From: Methanobrevibacter sp.
Lineage (GTDB): Archaea > Methanobacteriota > Methanobacteria > Methanobacteriales > Methanobacteriaceae
Assembly (NCBI GenBank): GCA_017553445.1
Contig: JAFZMD010000008.1
Location: 1 to 39,982, forward strand
Direction of reading: 5' to 3'
DNA: 39,982 nt
Shown here one piece after another: positions 8,037-17,550 of this stretch. Position numbers and translations under genes: made by a program. Position 1 is the first letter of the stretch; the number at the start of each line of letters is the position of its first letter. The notes under the pieces were generated by a model. The model worked only from the letters and a program-made list of their open reading frames with translations. It had not been told where the DNA came from and did no database searches.

Positions 8037-8678
8037 TTAAAAATTTTTCTCTACTAGAAATGCTATATGGTCTTTTTCGTAAGGTTCCAGTTTTACTTTT
8101 TCAATAATTTTAAAACCTTTTTCTTTCAATTTTTTCTCTTCTTGCTTGAAAATCTTTTTAGGTTTTTGTACTACATCAATACTTCTAGCTTTGATTGTTA
8201 TCATTCCTAAAGCATCATCTTTTGAGAATAAATTCATGTTTTTCATAAACAATTCTGATTGTGTAGGTTGAGCAACATCGCAGTATACAAAGTCAACCTT
8301 TTCGACAATGTTCATATATTCCTTAGGTTTTGTTGCATCGCCAAGTATTGGATAAATATTGGGTCTTTGACGTGATAGTCTAGCTAACTTTTTAGCTGTT
8401 ACCGGTGAAAATTCAACTGCATATATTCTTCCATTATATGCAATGTCTGAGATATGTGAAACTGTTGTACCGGTTGATGCACCAAGATATAAGACTTTAT
8501 AATCATTTTCAATATCTAAATTTTCTAAACCGTTTAAAATGGCCGCTGATAATTTTGACCTTCTGGGATTCCATAGTCTATATTCAACATCTTCTGTAAT
8601 CAATTCTTCCCCATAAACGCTAATTCCTGGTGTTAAATTACGTGTTGCTACTTCGTCACCTTTTAAAAAAACATCCAT
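8037..8678 (-). CDS. flpA: Fibrillarin-like rRNA/tRNA 2'-O-methyltransferase
   Basis: The SAM-dependent methyltransferase of the archaeal box C/D ribonucleoprotein, which 2'-O-methylates rRNA and tRNA at guide-directed sites together with Nop5 and L7Ae. Family features: NLTPGISVYGE near the N-terminus, WNPRRSKLSAAI, the SAM-binding LYLGASTGTTVSHISDI (about 65-81), YAVEFSP, and the acidic DFVYCDVAQP motif. GGAGG lies 8 bases before the ATG at 8678 but only 2 bases before the ATG at 8684, which overlaps the nop5 stop as ATGA. I favour 8678; the protein differs by two residues. It lies directly downstream of nop5, the usual archaeal pairing. Confidence 0.93.
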   Translation of the reverse strand: MDVFLKGDEVATRNLTPGISVYGEELITEDVEYRLWNPRRSKLSAAILNGLENLDIENDYKVLYLGASTGTTVSHISDIAYNGRIYAVEFSPVTAKKLARLSRQRPNIYPILGDATKPKEYMNIVEKVDFVYCDVAQPTQSELFMKNMNLFSKDDALGMITIKARSIDVVQKPKKIFKQEEKKLKEKGFKIIEKVKLEPYEKDHIAFLVEKNF

Positions 8679-8680
8679 TT

Positions 8681-9814
8681 TCATTTCCTCCTTCTTTTTT
8701 TGCCCTTTTTATGCTTCTTTTTTGATTGTTGTTTTTCTTCTTTTCTTTTTTTGGTTGTTTTGGTTGGGAATGGATTATTTTTTTCTATTTCTTCGACCTT
8801 TGAGTTGAATTCATTAAATATTTCTGGATTGAAATCATGGGTAAAAACGTCTTTTCTTGCGGCAAGAGATATTCTTCCTGCCAGCAATCTGGCAATTTTT
8901 CCACGATTCCACCATTTTGCACCGCGAACCTGTGGGTGTTGGTATATTAAACCATATTTTGGGGGACGGTCTCCACTTTTCAAATGTCTGAATAATGCCT
9001 TTTCAGCACCCATAATCTGAACCGTGCTTGAAGGATAACTGGCTAGTCTTTTAAGTCCTCCTGCGTGGGATATTAATTTAGCCCCAAGTGATGATCCAAC
9101 AAGCAACCTTAAATTTGGAGCAACGGATTCCATTTTAACGTCGATGTAATTGATAATGTCTTTCCTCGTTTGCTGAAGCTCATAAATTGATTTTGCATAT
9201 TTGTTCATGATTTCCAAGTCAACTGGATTAATGTCATCTTCAATGTCCAGCATATCTTCGGGAAACGCATCGCTTTTAGCATTTACAATCTCTTCTTTGG
9301 TTTTATTTTCATAAATTAATTTAATATATGTTTCATTATTTTTAATCAAATCCATTTCTGGGAAGTATAGTGCATACCATTCACGAATTCTCTCAATTAA
9401 TTTGGATATGGATTCATCAATTTCATCAATAGAGTTAATGGCCTGAATCAAATGTTTATCTTCACCGGCTTGGGCTTTTTTCATCTTATAAATTGCCAAT
9501 TTCTGGTAGATTTCATTGTCAAAGTCAAAATCGAAATTGCTTCTTAGGTAATCTCCACCGGGATTTGGATTTTTGACTTTCACTTTGTCGGATTTATAAT
9601 CGGATGAACGTTTATTTGATTCGATGAAAATAGTTTCATAGCTTTTGGATAATTCATTAATTAATTCACTTTCTTCAGTTGGAATTTCCTTATTATCTAT
9701 TTCAATAAGTTTTTCGAGTATTTCATCTTCTTTAAATAGTTTTTCTGCAATCAATTCATTATTTTCATTAAATGCATAAAATCCTTTAACGCAGTAAGTT
9801 ACATAACATTCCAT
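8681..9814 (-). CDS. Nop5/Nop56-family C/D box RNP scaffold protein
   Basis: A 377-residue scaffold protein bridging fibrillarin and the L7Ae-bound guide RNA in the archaeal box C/D complex. The N-terminal domain (about 1-120) binds fibrillarin, a central coiled coil (about 125-230) dimerises, and the C-terminal Nop domain (about 235-350) carries GSSLGAKLISHAGGL, the ALFRHL segment and GKIARLLAGRISLAARKD. The last 25 residues are a Lys/Arg-rich tail, probably contacting RNA. Its stop is next to or overlapping the fibrillarin start, so the two are co-translated. Length and order match the family. Confidence 0.93.
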   Translation of the reverse strand: MECYVTYCVKGFYAFNENNELIAEKLFKEDEILEKLIEIDNKEIPTEESELINELSKSYETIFIESNKRSSDYKSDKVKVKNPNPGGDYLRSNFDFDFDNEIYQKLAIYKMKKAQAGEDKHLIQAINSIDEIDESISKLIERIREWYALYFPEMDLIKNNETYIKLIYENKTKEEIVNAKSDAFPEDMLDIEDDINPVDLEIMNKYAKSIYELQQTRKDIINYIDVKMESVAPNLRLLVGSSLGAKLISHAGGLKRLASYPSSTVQIMGAEKALFRHLKSGDRPPKYGLIYQHPQVRGAKWWNRGKIARLLAGRISLAARKDVFTHDFNPEIFNEFNSKVEEIEKNNPFPTKTTKKRKEEKQQSKKKHKKGKKRRRK

Positions 9815-9894
9815 GTTTTTAAATTATTTTTTTTATTTCTAATATATTTTCCTTTTCAAAAGTTTTAAATTATTTAAATTCTAATATTCAACTA

Positions 9895-10428
9895 ATGTCA
9901 AAACAAAGTTTTAGAGATTTAAAAGAAACGATAGAATTAAAAGATGGTGAAATAGATGAACTCACCATGGAAATTGAAAATAAAAATGATGAAATTAATA
10001 AATTGAAGTTATATTCAACCAAGTTAAAATATGAAAAGCAGAATTTGGAAGATAAGCTCGATAATGAAATCAATAACGAAAAAGCAAAAATAAAAGAATT
10101 GGATGATTTAAACGATAAAATAAAAGAAAAACAGGATATCATTGATGATAAACAGGAACAAGTCAAATATTTGCGGGTATTGATTGATGATTATAAGACA
10201 CAAATCAGCGAAAACACCCAAAACTTGGAAATACAGCTTAGAAAAATTTCTAAAACTTATGAAGGATTGCTCCTACAAAAGGATAAAATCATTGAAAAAC
10301 AAGATGAAAACATTAAACTGTTAATGAAAGAAAAAGAAGAAATGATGAAAACTAATAAAACCACTATTATTTCTTTAAAACGCCAAAATGATAATTATCG
10401 CCAATTGCTTGAAAAATATGAAAAGTAA
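9895..10428 (+). CDS. Coiled-coil protein of unknown function
   Basis: A 177-residue, highly charged protein made almost entirely of Lys, Glu, Asp, Ile, Leu and Asn in heptad-like patterns, predicting one long coiled coil from about residue 5 to 170. There is no signal peptide, membrane segment, cysteine or recognisable domain. It is divergent from nop5 with an 80-base gap that must hold both promoters. No ribosome binding site is obvious before the ATG, so the transcript may be leaderless. The function cannot be named; Muc_/SMC-like hits in databases would be compositional only. Coding is supported by length and a sharp composition shift from the flanks. Confidence 0.6.
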   Translation: MSKQSFRDLKETIELKDGEIDELTMEIENKNDEINKLKLYSTKLKYEKQNLEDKLDNEINNEKAKIKELDDLNDKIKEKQDIIDDKQEQVKYLRVLIDDYKTQISENTQNLEIQLRKISKTYEGLLLQKDKIIEKQDENIKLLMKEKEEMMKTNKTTIISLKRQNDNYRQLLEKYEK

Positions 10429-10518
10429 TTGAATTTAATTTTTTTTTTAATTTCCACTAATTTTAAATTATTTGTAATATAGATATTAATTTATAATAAA
10501 AATTTTTGGTGGAAAATC

Positions 10519-11430
10519 ATGTTGGAAACTGATGTTTGTGGAGTTCGTTTTAGAAATCCTTTAATGCTGGCTGCAGGAATTATGGGAAGTACCGCTTCTT
10601 CTATGAATTGGATTTTAAAATCCGGCGCTGCTGGTGTTATAAGTAAATCTTTTTCTTTAAATCCTCATCCGGGATATAAAAATCCTACCACTGTTGGTGT
10701 TGATGGGGGGATTATTAATGCTATTGGTTTATCCAATCCGGGTGTTGATAATTTCAAAGAGGAATTAAAAAAAATTAATAGAGAGAATAATGTTGTTATT
10801 GCATCTATTTATGGTGCTACTCCTGATGAATTTAGCAGTCTGGTTGAACAGATTAATCCTTTAGTTGATATGATTGAGTTAAATATTTCCTGTCCTCATG
10901 CCATGGAAGGTTATGGCGCTTCCATCGGTCAGGACTGTAATTTAAGCCACACTATTGTGTCAGCTTCAAAGGATGCAAGTGAAGTCCCGGTCATTGCTAA
11001 ATTAACCCCTAACGTTACTGATATTACAGAAATTGCAAAGACCTGTGAAGAGGCGGGAGCTGATGCTTTAAGTTTAATTAATACGTTGGGTCCTGGAATG
11101 AAAATTGATATTGATTTGGCTCGTCCGGTGTTATTCAACAAGTTTGGAGGAATGAGTGGTAAGGCTATTAAGCCAATCGCCATTAGTAATGTTTATTCCG
11201 TTTATGAGGCCGTTGATGTTCCAATTATTGGTGTTGGGGGAGTTTATACCTTTGAGGATGTTGTTGAATTTATTTTTGCAGGTGCAAGAGTAGTTCAAAT
11301 AGGTACGGCCATTATGGATGAAGGTGTTGATGTTTTCTCAAAAATCAATAATGATTTGGAAGCATTTATGAAAGATAAAGGTTATTCATCTATTGATGAG
11401 ATGGTTGGTCTTGCACATGGGGGTGACTAG
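10519..11430 (+). CDS. pyrD: Dihydroorotate dehydrogenase, class 1B catalytic subunit
   Basis: A 303-residue FMN enzyme oxidising dihydroorotate to orotate in pyrimidine synthesis. It shows the TIM-barrel motifs RNPLMLAAGIMG (12-23), NAIGLSNPG (67-75), ELNISCPH with catalytic Cys125 (class 1B uses Cys where class 2 uses Ser), LIAKLTPN-type VIAKLTPN, and the phosphate-binding IGVGGVYTFEDVVEFIFAGA near residues 236-255. It is followed at once by pyrK, the electron-transfer subunit, as expected for the NAD-linked class 1B heterotetramer. GGTGG before the ATG serves as ribosome site. The promoter is probably in the AT-rich 10440-10500 stretch. Confidence 0.94.
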   Translation: MLETDVCGVRFRNPLMLAAGIMGSTASSMNWILKSGAAGVISKSFSLNPHPGYKNPTTVGVDGGIINAIGLSNPGVDNFKEELKKINRENNVVIASIYGATPDEFSSLVEQINPLVDMIELNISCPHAMEGYGASIGQDCNLSHTIVSASKDASEVPVIAKLTPNVTDITEIAKTCEEAGADALSLINTLGPGMKIDIDLARPVLFNKFGGMSGKAIKPIAISNVYSVYEAVDVPIIGVGGVYTFEDVVEFIFAGARVVQIGTAIMDEGVDVFSKINNDLEAFMKDKGYSSIDEMVGLAHGGD

Positions 11431-11431
11431 T

Positions 11432-12217
11432 ATGATTAGAGCACCTAAGGCTGTTGTGATTAAGGAAATCATTGATGAAACTCCAACTATTAAAACTTTT
11501 AAGTTTGACTGTGATATTGAAGCCAATCCCGGTGAGTTTTTAATGCTTTGGCATTTGTCTGATGAAAAACCAATGTCCATTTCCAATATTGGGGATGGTG
11601 AGCTTTCTGTCAGTGTTAAAAATATTGGAGATTTTACATCCAAACTTCATGAGCTTGAAGTTGGAGACATGATTGGTGTTAGGGGTAGCTATGGTAATGG
11701 ATTTAAAACAGATTTTAAAGATAAAAAGCTGCTTGTTATTGGTGGTGGAGTTGGTATGGCTCCAGTTACCGCATTAACTCATGAATTAATTAAAGATAAT
11801 GATGTTGATGTTTTGGTTGCCGCAACCACTAAGGATGAATTATTGTTTTTGGATGAGTTGGAAAATCTTGATGTTAACCTGCATCCATGCACAGATGACG
11901 GATCATATGGGTTTGAAGGATATGCCTCAGATTGTCTTAGCAGTTTGCTTGAAGATTCAACTTATGATTATGCATTTGTCTGTGGACCCGAGGTAATGAT
12001 GATAGGAATATTTAATATCCTTGAAGATGCCAACATTCCTGCAGATTATTCTCTTGAAAGATATATGAAATGTGCACTCGGTGTCTGCGGACAGTGTTGT
12101 GTGGACAATACCGGCTGGAGAATATGTGTTGAAGGGCCGGTTTTCAATAATGAACAAATAAAATTAATAGAAGAATTTGGAAAATACAGACGTGATGCAT
12201 CTGGTGTCAAGTATTAA
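11432..12217 (+). CDS. pyrK: Dihydroorotate dehydrogenase electron-transfer subunit
   Basis: A 261-residue FAD and [2Fe-2S] subunit that passes electrons from PyrD to NAD. It has a ferredoxin-reductase-like FAD domain (about 1-95, with RGSYGNGF), an NAD-binding domain opening with LLVIGGGVGMAPV, and a C-terminal cysteine cluster CALGVCGQCC...C (about Cys214, 219, 222, 223 and 232). The ORF is open further upstream, but the ATG at 11432 is preferred: GGGGGTGA lies six bases before it, and the alternative start at 11393 would overlap pyrD by 38 bases and add an unrelated tail. One base separates it from the pyrD stop. Confidence 0.93.
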   Translation: MIRAPKAVVIKEIIDETPTIKTFKFDCDIEANPGEFLMLWHLSDEKPMSISNIGDGELSVSVKNIGDFTSKLHELEVGDMIGVRGSYGNGFKTDFKDKKLLVIGGGVGMAPVTALTHELIKDNDVDVLVAATTKDELLFLDELENLDVNLHPCTDDGSYGFEGYASDCLSSLLEDSTYDYAFVCGPEVMMIGIFNILEDANIPADYSLERYMKCALGVCGQCCVDNTGWRICVEGPVFNNEQIKLIEEFGKYRRDASGVKY

Positions 12218-12229
12218 ACAGTGATTAAT

Positions 12230-13243
12230 ATGGAAAAAGATCTAAAAGAGTATATTACCCCACCTATAATGTTGATATTGGTGTTATTGGCAATTTCATT
12301 AATTTTCATATTTCCGGTTCTGAACATGATAATATTGGGGGCAATTTTAGCTTATGGTATAAGGCCAATTGCTTTTAAAATACAATCAAAATTGAAATTC
12401 TCTTCTGTTTCCATATTGCTTGCAATGATTATAGTTTTAATACCATTGATACTTCTGGTCGGATATATTTCATTGGTAATATCTGGATTTTTGGCAGATT
12501 TCCTTATTTCAAATCCTAATCTTGATGTTAATCATGCCCTATCCCAATTTTCAACATATCTTCCACAAAATCCATTCTTTGATGAGAGCAGTATTGTTCC
12601 GTCTATTCAAAGTGCGGGAAAATATGTGTTGAATTATTTGGTAGGTAAACTCGGTTCTTTTGCTAATATTACAGTAGATTTATTTATTTTAATCTGTTCT
12701 GTTTATTACTTTGTAAGAGATGGAGATAATTGTTATAATTTCATAAAATCATTCGTTCCACAAAATTACAATGATTTTTTCGAAAGAACAGTCGAATCCG
12801 TTGAAGATGTTTTAAAAAGTATTTTCTACGGTCACTTTTTAACATCAGTAATAATTGGAATATTCGGTGCAATAGGTTATTCATTATTGGGTTATCCCTA
12901 TGGAATATTTTTGGGTGTAATGACTGGAATTTTGCAGTTAATACCGATTTTCGGGCCATGGCCAATTTACTGGGCTTTGGCTATTATAGATGTCCTTAAT
13001 GGAAATTATCCGAGAGTCATAATGGTTCTGTTATTCGGATTTTTCCTAAGCTTGATTGATATGTATATAAGGCCTGCAATTTCATCCCATCATGCTGATA
13101 TTCACCCATTGATTCTTTTGATTGGATTTTTATCAGGACCTCTGGTTTATGGCATTGTGGGTTTCATCATCGGTCCTTTAATACTCGGTATTACCTATGC
13201 GATTTTAGATAGTTTTAGAAAAGAATTAAAGGAGCCTAAATAA
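12230..13243 (+). CDS. AI-2E family (UPF0118/PerM-like) membrane protein
   Basis: A polytopic membrane protein of about 337 residues with roughly eight hydrophobic segments: two paired helices at the N-terminus, one at about 60-90, a soluble loop (about 95-135), and a cluster from about 195 to 330. The conserved late motif GPWPIYWALAI/LIGFLSGPLVYGIVGFIIGPLILG is typical of the family. Members have been linked to autoinducer-2 export and to Na+/H+ antiport; the substrate here is unknown. GTGAT at 12221 is better read as the ribosome site for ATG 12230 than as a GTG start. It lies between pyrK and polB1 with almost no spacing. Confidence 0.85.
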   Translation: MEKDLKEYITPPIMLILVLLAISLIFIFPVLNMIILGAILAYGIRPIAFKIQSKLKFSSVSILLAMIIVLIPLILLVGYISLVISGFLADFLISNPNLDVNHALSQFSTYLPQNPFFDESSIVPSIQSAGKYVLNYLVGKLGSFANITVDLFILICSVYYFVRDGDNCYNFIKSFVPQNYNDFFERTVESVEDVLKSIFYGHFLTSVIIGIFGAIGYSLLGYPYGIFLGVMTGILQLIPIFGPWPIYWALAIIDVLNGNYPRVIMVLLFGFFLSLIDMYIRPAISSHHADIHPLILLIGFLSGPLVYGIVGFIIGPLILGITYAILDSFRKELKEPK

Positions 13244-15027
13244 TGGAAAAAGAGGTTGTTATTTTAGATATTGACTACATTTCTTATGAGGATAAACCAA
13301 TAATCCGTTTATTTTCAAAGGACGGCGAAAAAAATGTTGTATTGATAGATGATTCATTCACGCCATATTTATACGTTTATTCTAACGCTCCTGATGAATG
13401 TATGGGAGATTTAAAGGATTTATTGGAAGATGTAGAAATGGAAAAAGTAACAAAGAAGGACTTCCAAATTGAAAAGACATTCATTAAGGTAACATTTACG
13501 CATCCTCAGGAGTTATCTAAATATCGGGATGATATAAGGGACTTGGAAAGCGTCCTGCAAATCAGAGAATTTGATATTCCATTTTATAGAAGATACTTGA
13601 TGGATAGGGATGTAATACCTATGACTAAAGTAAAAGTATCCGGCGAAAAATTAGACTCATTTTCAGCTCTTGACAGTGAAAAAAATGATGTGGAAATAAT
13701 TAAATTGGATAAACCGTTAGAAAGAGTTGATGACAATTCAAATGAATTCAGAATACTTAGCTTTGACTTGGAAGTCAGAAATCCTCATGGTATGCCGGAC
13801 TCCGCAGAAGATGAAATTATCATGATTGGCATTGCCAGTAACTTTGGTATCAACCAGGTAATATCGACTAAAACAAACTCTCCTGATAGGGATGATTTTG
13901 TAAATCAAGTATCGTCTGAAAAAGATATGATACAAACTTTTGCAGACATTATAAAGGAAAATAATGTTGATATTATTGTTGGATATAACTCCGACAACTT
14001 TGATTTTCCGTATTTGATTGACCGGGCAAAAATTCACGATGTGGATTTGGATTTCGGAATGGATGGCTCTGACATTCGATTTATTAAAAGAGGCTTTACC
14101 AATGCTGCATCAATGAAAGGTTTGATTCATGTAGATTTATACTTGGTAATGAGAAGATATATGGCTCTTGAGAGATATACATTGGAAAGAGTTTACTATG
14201 AGCTGTTTGGTGTGGAAAAAATTGATGTTCCTGGAGATAGAATCTGGGAATTCTGGGACAATGGCGGTGAAGAATTAGATAATTTATTCGATTACTCTTT
14301 AGATGATGTAGTTTCAACATTAGAAATAGCAGAACAGACCTTGCCGCTTAACTTAGAATTGACCCGTATAATAGGACAGCCATTATTTGATGTAAGCCGT
14401 ATGGCAACAGGTCAGCAGGCAGAATGGTTTTTAGTAAAGCAGGCATATTTTGATAATGAAGTGGTTCCAAATAAGCAAGGGTCAAACTTTACAGATCGTG
14501 CAAATGCAGAAGATAATGAAGGGGGATTCGTTCTTGAGCCGGATAAGGGACTTCATGAAAATTTGGTGCAATTTGATTTTAGAAGCCTGTATCCAAGCAT
14601 AATAATTTCTAAAAATATTTCTCCTGATGTTTTGGTGGAGGGTGATGTGGATAATCTTGAAGAATATAATGTTTCGCCGGAACATGATTTAAAATTCAGG
14701 AAATCTCCTCAAGGTTTCATCCCATCAGTCATTGACAAGATTTTACAGGAACGTTTTAGAATTAAACGGGAAATGAAAGCATGTGAAGATCCGACTGAGA
14801 AAAAAGCTTTGGATGTACAGCAACAAGCCATTAAGCGATTGGCAAATACAATGTATGGTATTTATGGTTTTCCTCGTTTCAGATGGTATTCATTTGAATG
14901 TGCAAAAGCAATTACCTCTTGGGGAAGGCAATACATTAAGCGTGCAATGAAAGAATCTGAAAAATATGGTTTTAAGGCTATTTATGCAGATACTGATGGT
15001 TTTTATGCAAAATATGTAAAAAAATAA
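13243..15027 (+). CDS. polB1: DNA polymerase family B, large part of a split enzyme (PolB1)
   Basis: A 594-residue N-terminal and palm portion of an archaeal family B DNA polymerase. The 3'-5' exonuclease motifs are intact: ExoI FDLEV (Asp175, Glu177), ExoII GYNSDNFDFPYL (about 246-257) and ExoIII YSLDDVVST (about 347-355). Polymerase motif A DFRSLYPSII, motif B KRLANTMYGIYGF and motif C YADTDGF (581-587) are present. It ends seven residues after motif C, so the rest of the palm and the thumb are missing. This matches Methanothermobacter, where PolB1 (about 586 aa) and a small PolB2 are separate genes. No polB2 is in this window. ATG overlaps the previous stop by one base, with AAAGGAG upstream. 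Confidence 0.93.
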   Translation: MEKEVVILDIDYISYEDKPIIRLFSKDGEKNVVLIDDSFTPYLYVYSNAPDECMGDLKDLLEDVEMEKVTKKDFQIEKTFIKVTFTHPQELSKYRDDIRDLESVLQIREFDIPFYRRYLMDRDVIPMTKVKVSGEKLDSFSALDSEKNDVEIIKLDKPLERVDDNSNEFRILSFDLEVRNPHGMPDSAEDEIIMIGIASNFGINQVISTKTNSPDRDDFVNQVSSEKDMIQTFADIIKENNVDIIVGYNSDNFDFPYLIDRAKIHDVDLDFGMDGSDIRFIKRGFTNAASMKGLIHVDLYLVMRRYMALERYTLERVYYELFGVEKIDVPGDRIWEFWDNGGEELDNLFDYSLDDVVSTLEIAEQTLPLNLELTRIIGQPLFDVSRMATGQQAEWFLVKQAYFDNEVVPNKQGSNFTDRANAEDNEGGFVLEPDKGLHENLVQFDFRSLYPSIIISKNISPDVLVEGDVDNLEEYNVSPEHDLKFRKSPQGFIPSVIDKILQERFRIKREMKACEDPTEKKALDVQQQAIKRLANTMYGIYGFPRFRWYSFECAKAITSWGRQYIKRAMKESEKYGFKAIYADTDGFYAKYVKK

Positions 15028-15045
15028 TTTTTATAAAAAAAGTAA

Positions 15046-15068
15046 AAAAGAATTAAATTAATTCTTTT
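15046..15068. terminator. Bidirectional T-rich palindrome between convergent genes
   Basis: AGAATTAA and TTAATTCT flank a single A (core about 15049-15065), extended by A and T runs on both sides. It lies between polB1 (plus) and the minus-strand membrane gene, whose last codons it overlaps, so it could end transcription both ways. Confidence 0.5.
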
Positions 15069-15412
15069 CTTATGTCATCACCAGAAATTACCAATAATAA
15101 TGAAAATAGTAAAATAATTATGCTAAATCCAATAATTATGAAATTTAGAATTGCAATTGCAATATATGCTTTCCATAATACTTCATCATTTTCATATCTG
15201 GTTGAAAGGAAATAGATTATGGCAGCAAAAATAAAGTATAATATTGAACCAAGTCCCAATTCGAATATTGTAACGCCTCTCTGGGCTAATGCAAATGCAC
15301 CCATGTCTGAATTTAGTCCAATTGTCACCAAGATTAATAAAATGCCCATGATTACATAGGCATAGGATGTTATTTTTGCTAAATCTCTTCCTCGTTTTCT
15401 ATTTTCAAACAT
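15053..15412 (-). CDS. Small multi-pass membrane protein, unknown function
   Basis: A 119-residue hydrophobic protein with a basic N-terminus (ENRKRGRD) and three or four predicted membrane helices, at about residues 15-35, 47-70 and 80-110 (the last long enough for one or two). No conserved motif or family is recognised. It begins five bases after the comC-type gene and is probably the last gene of the purM-comC transcript. Coding is supported by the hydrophobic pattern, start position and minimal spacing. The role is unknown. Confidence 0.6.
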   Translation of the reverse strand: MFENRKRGRDLAKITSYAYVIMGILLILVTIGLNSDMGAFALAQRGVTIFELGLGSILYFIFAAIIYFLSTRYENDEVLWKAYIAIAILNFIIIGFSIIILLFSLLLVISGDDIRKELI

Positions 15413-15417
15413 TTTAT

Positions 15418-16449
15418 CTATTCTTCGAGGTAGGATTTGATATCAATATCTAAATTATCACAGATTTCTTTTAACTGTTCGTATAATTTTTCATCAATTT
15501 CAATTCCGTTTTCTTCAGCATCAGCAATTCTTTTGACTTCCAAATCTCCAGGGATTGCAACGGTTTCCCCGGTAGCCCTTACCTGTGATACAAAGTCTTC
15601 AGTATTTGCTACAAAGTCGCCGAAGTCGCCGAATTTGGATGGATCAATTGCTAAGTATAAGTCTCCTTTAGTACAATCTTTTTCTGGTGAAGCAGTACCG
15701 GTAACTCCTTTACCGTAACCTGCCTGTACTAACGGTCCGGTTAATATTTCAATCATTAATGCAATAGCATATCCTTTAAATCCGCCGAATGGTAAAATTG
15801 ATCCTCCGTCAAGTGCAGCTTCAGGGTCAGTGGTTGGATTTCCATTCTTGTCTAGAGCCCATCCTTCAGGTAAATCTAAACCTTTCCTTTTGGATTCGAT
15901 GATTTTTCCACGTGCAGTCACTGATGTTGCCATATCTACAGTAATATATGTTTCAGAAGGAATTCCAATAGCTAATGGGTTAGTTCCAATCAATGATTCT
16001 TTTCCGCCTAATGGTGCGATTGCAGGGTCGGTATTTGCAATGACTATTCCAATCACGTTTTCTCTTAATGCTAAATCTGAATAAAATCCGGTTACGCCAA
16101 AGTGATTTGTATTGTGCACTCCTACACAACCAATACCTACTTCTTTTGCTTTTTTAATTGCAAGTTGCATGGCTTTATATGATACGGCTTGTCCAAATCC
16201 GCTGTTACCGTTAATTAATGCGATTGCAGGAGTTTCTTTTTCTATTGTGATATTTTCTTTTAAGTTTATTGTTCCTGCTTCAATGCTGATTAGATATTGT
16301 GGAAATCTGCCAAGTCCGTGTGATGTAAATCCTTTTAAATCAGCATCGATTGTAGCTTCAGCCACTAATTCACAGTCTTCATCGCTAGCCCCTAATTTCT
16401 TTAATATTTCCTTTACAAGAGCTATTTCATTATCTTTCATTATCTTCAT
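15418..16449 (-). CDS. comC: L-sulfolactate/malate dehydrogenase family (ComC-like)
   Basis: A 343-residue NAD(P)-dependent oxidoreductase of the type-2 malate/L-lactate dehydrogenase family (Ldh2/ComC). Visible are FTSHGLGRFPQY near residue 36, GHNTNHFG-type HNTNHFGVTGFYS with the probable catalytic His at about 116, GTNPLAIGIPS (about 155-165) and FGGFKGYAI (about 220). In methanogens such enzymes oxidise sulfolactate to sulfopyruvate in coenzyme M synthesis, and some reduce oxaloacetate; specificity cannot be read here, but comB at 33015 supports a coenzyme M role. The ATG at 16449 is chosen because GGGGGA lies just upstream; a longer ORF start would overlap purM. It begins 10 bases after purM. 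Confidence 0.82.
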   Translation of the reverse strand: MKIMKDNEIALVKEILKKLGASDEDCELVAEATIDADLKGFTSHGLGRFPQYLISIEAGTINLKENITIEKETPAIALINGNSGFGQAVSYKAMQLAIKKAKEVGIGCVGVHNTNHFGVTGFYSDLALRENVIGIVIANTDPAIAPLGGKESLIGTNPLAIGIPSETYITVDMATSVTARGKIIESKRKGLDLPEGWALDKNGNPTTDPEAALDGGSILPFGGFKGYAIALMIEILTGPLVQAGYGKGVTGTASPEKDCTKGDLYLAIDPSKFGDFGDFVANTEDFVSQVRATGETVAIPGDLEVKRIADAEENGIEIDEKLYEQLKEICDNLDIDIKSYLEE

Positions 16450-16459
16450 GATGTTCCCC

Positions 16460-17479
16460 CTAGTATTCAATTGTTGTTCCTTCAAAAGCATTAACAACAA
16501 TTTTTTCATCATCAGTTACTTTTCCAATTATTTGACATTCGCAGTATTCTTTTAAAGTATCCATAATCTTTTCAGCTTCGTTTTCTTCTGTAATTACAAC
16601 AAAACCGATTCCCATATTGAATACTTTGTACATTTCTTTAATGTCTACATTTTGTTCATAAATCAATTTGAATATTTCTGGTGTTTCAGGCAAGTCAGTT
16701 ATCTCATATCCTACGCCTTTTTTCAAACGTCTGAGGTTTGTAAATCCTCCACCAGTAATATGTGCCAATCCATTAATTTTATACTCTTTTTCAAATAATG
16801 CTACAATAGGTTTAACATATAATTCTGTTGGTCTGATTAATTCTTCACCAATTGTGCTTTCACCATTCGGCATTTTGTCATCAACACTAAATCCTGCATC
16901 ATCAAACAGTGCTTTTCTAGCTAAGCTGTAACCGTTTGAATGGATACCGTTACTGTTAATACCAATTAAAACGTTTCCTGGTCGGATATCTTCTCCACTT
17001 ATTATTTTATCGATATCTACAAATCCAATACCGGTACCTGCTAAATCAAAGTCTTTAATAATGCCTGGAAGTGATGCTGTTTCTCCTCCGATGATAGCTA
17101 TCTTTGATTCATTTGCTCCTTTAACAAGACCTTCTGCAATTTCGGCCGCTCTTTGAGGGTCTGGTTTTTCAACAGCAAGATAGTCAACTAATGCTATTGG
17201 TTCAGCACCAACACATAAAATATCATTCACAACCATTGCAATACAGTCAATTCCAACAGTATCGTATTTATTCATCATTTCAGCTATTAAAATTTTACTT
17301 CCCACACCGTCAGTACTCATTGCAATAGCTTTATCTCCTAATTTTACTAAGGCAGCATAATGTCCGCTGTCAGTAATTATATCTCTACATTCTAATGTTG
17401 ATTGAAGTTTAGCTGCAATTTCTGAAACAGTTTTTGCTTCTAAATCGATATCAACACCGGATTCTGAATAAGTAACCAT
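16460..17479 (-). CDS. purM: Phosphoribosylformylglycinamidine cyclo-ligase
   Basis: A 339-residue ATP-dependent enzyme closing the imidazole ring to give aminoimidazole ribonucleotide in purine synthesis. It opens with [12 protein letters not shown] (substrate-binding SGVDI), then [15 protein letters not shown], the [18 protein letters not shown] signature, [12 protein letters not shown] (about 118-129) and [13 protein letters not shown] near residue 240. Length is normal. I chose the ATG at 17479 because GGGTGA lies five bases upstream; two earlier in-frame ATGs lack such a site. It is followed at 10 bases by the comC-type gene. Confidence 0.95.
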   Translation of the reverse strand: MVTYSESGVDIDLEAKTVSEIAAKLQSTLECRDIITDSGHYAALVKLGDKAIAMSTDGVGSKILIAEMMNKYDTVGIDCIAMVVNDILCVGAEPIALVDYLAVEKPDPQRAAEIAEGLVKGANESKIAIIGGETASLPGIIKDFDLAGTGIGFVDIDKIISGEDIRPGNVLIGINSNGIHSNGYSLARKALFDDAGFSVDDKMPNGESTIGEELIRPTELYVKPIVALFEKEYKINGLAHITGGGFTNLRRLKKGVGYEITDLPETPEIFKLIYEQNVDIKEMYKVFNMGIGFVVITEENEAEKIMDTLKEYCECQIIGKVTDDEKIVVNAFEGTTIEY

Positions 17480-17550
17480 ATATTCACCCATTAGCATTTT
17501 TTTAATAATTTATCAATTAAATATTTGTTTCGATTAATATATATTTTTTA

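Noticed and set aside
15000..15027. Premature stop or frameshift in polB1.
   Set aside because: Ending soon after motif C is the known split point in Methanothermobacter, and no continuation in any frame follows.
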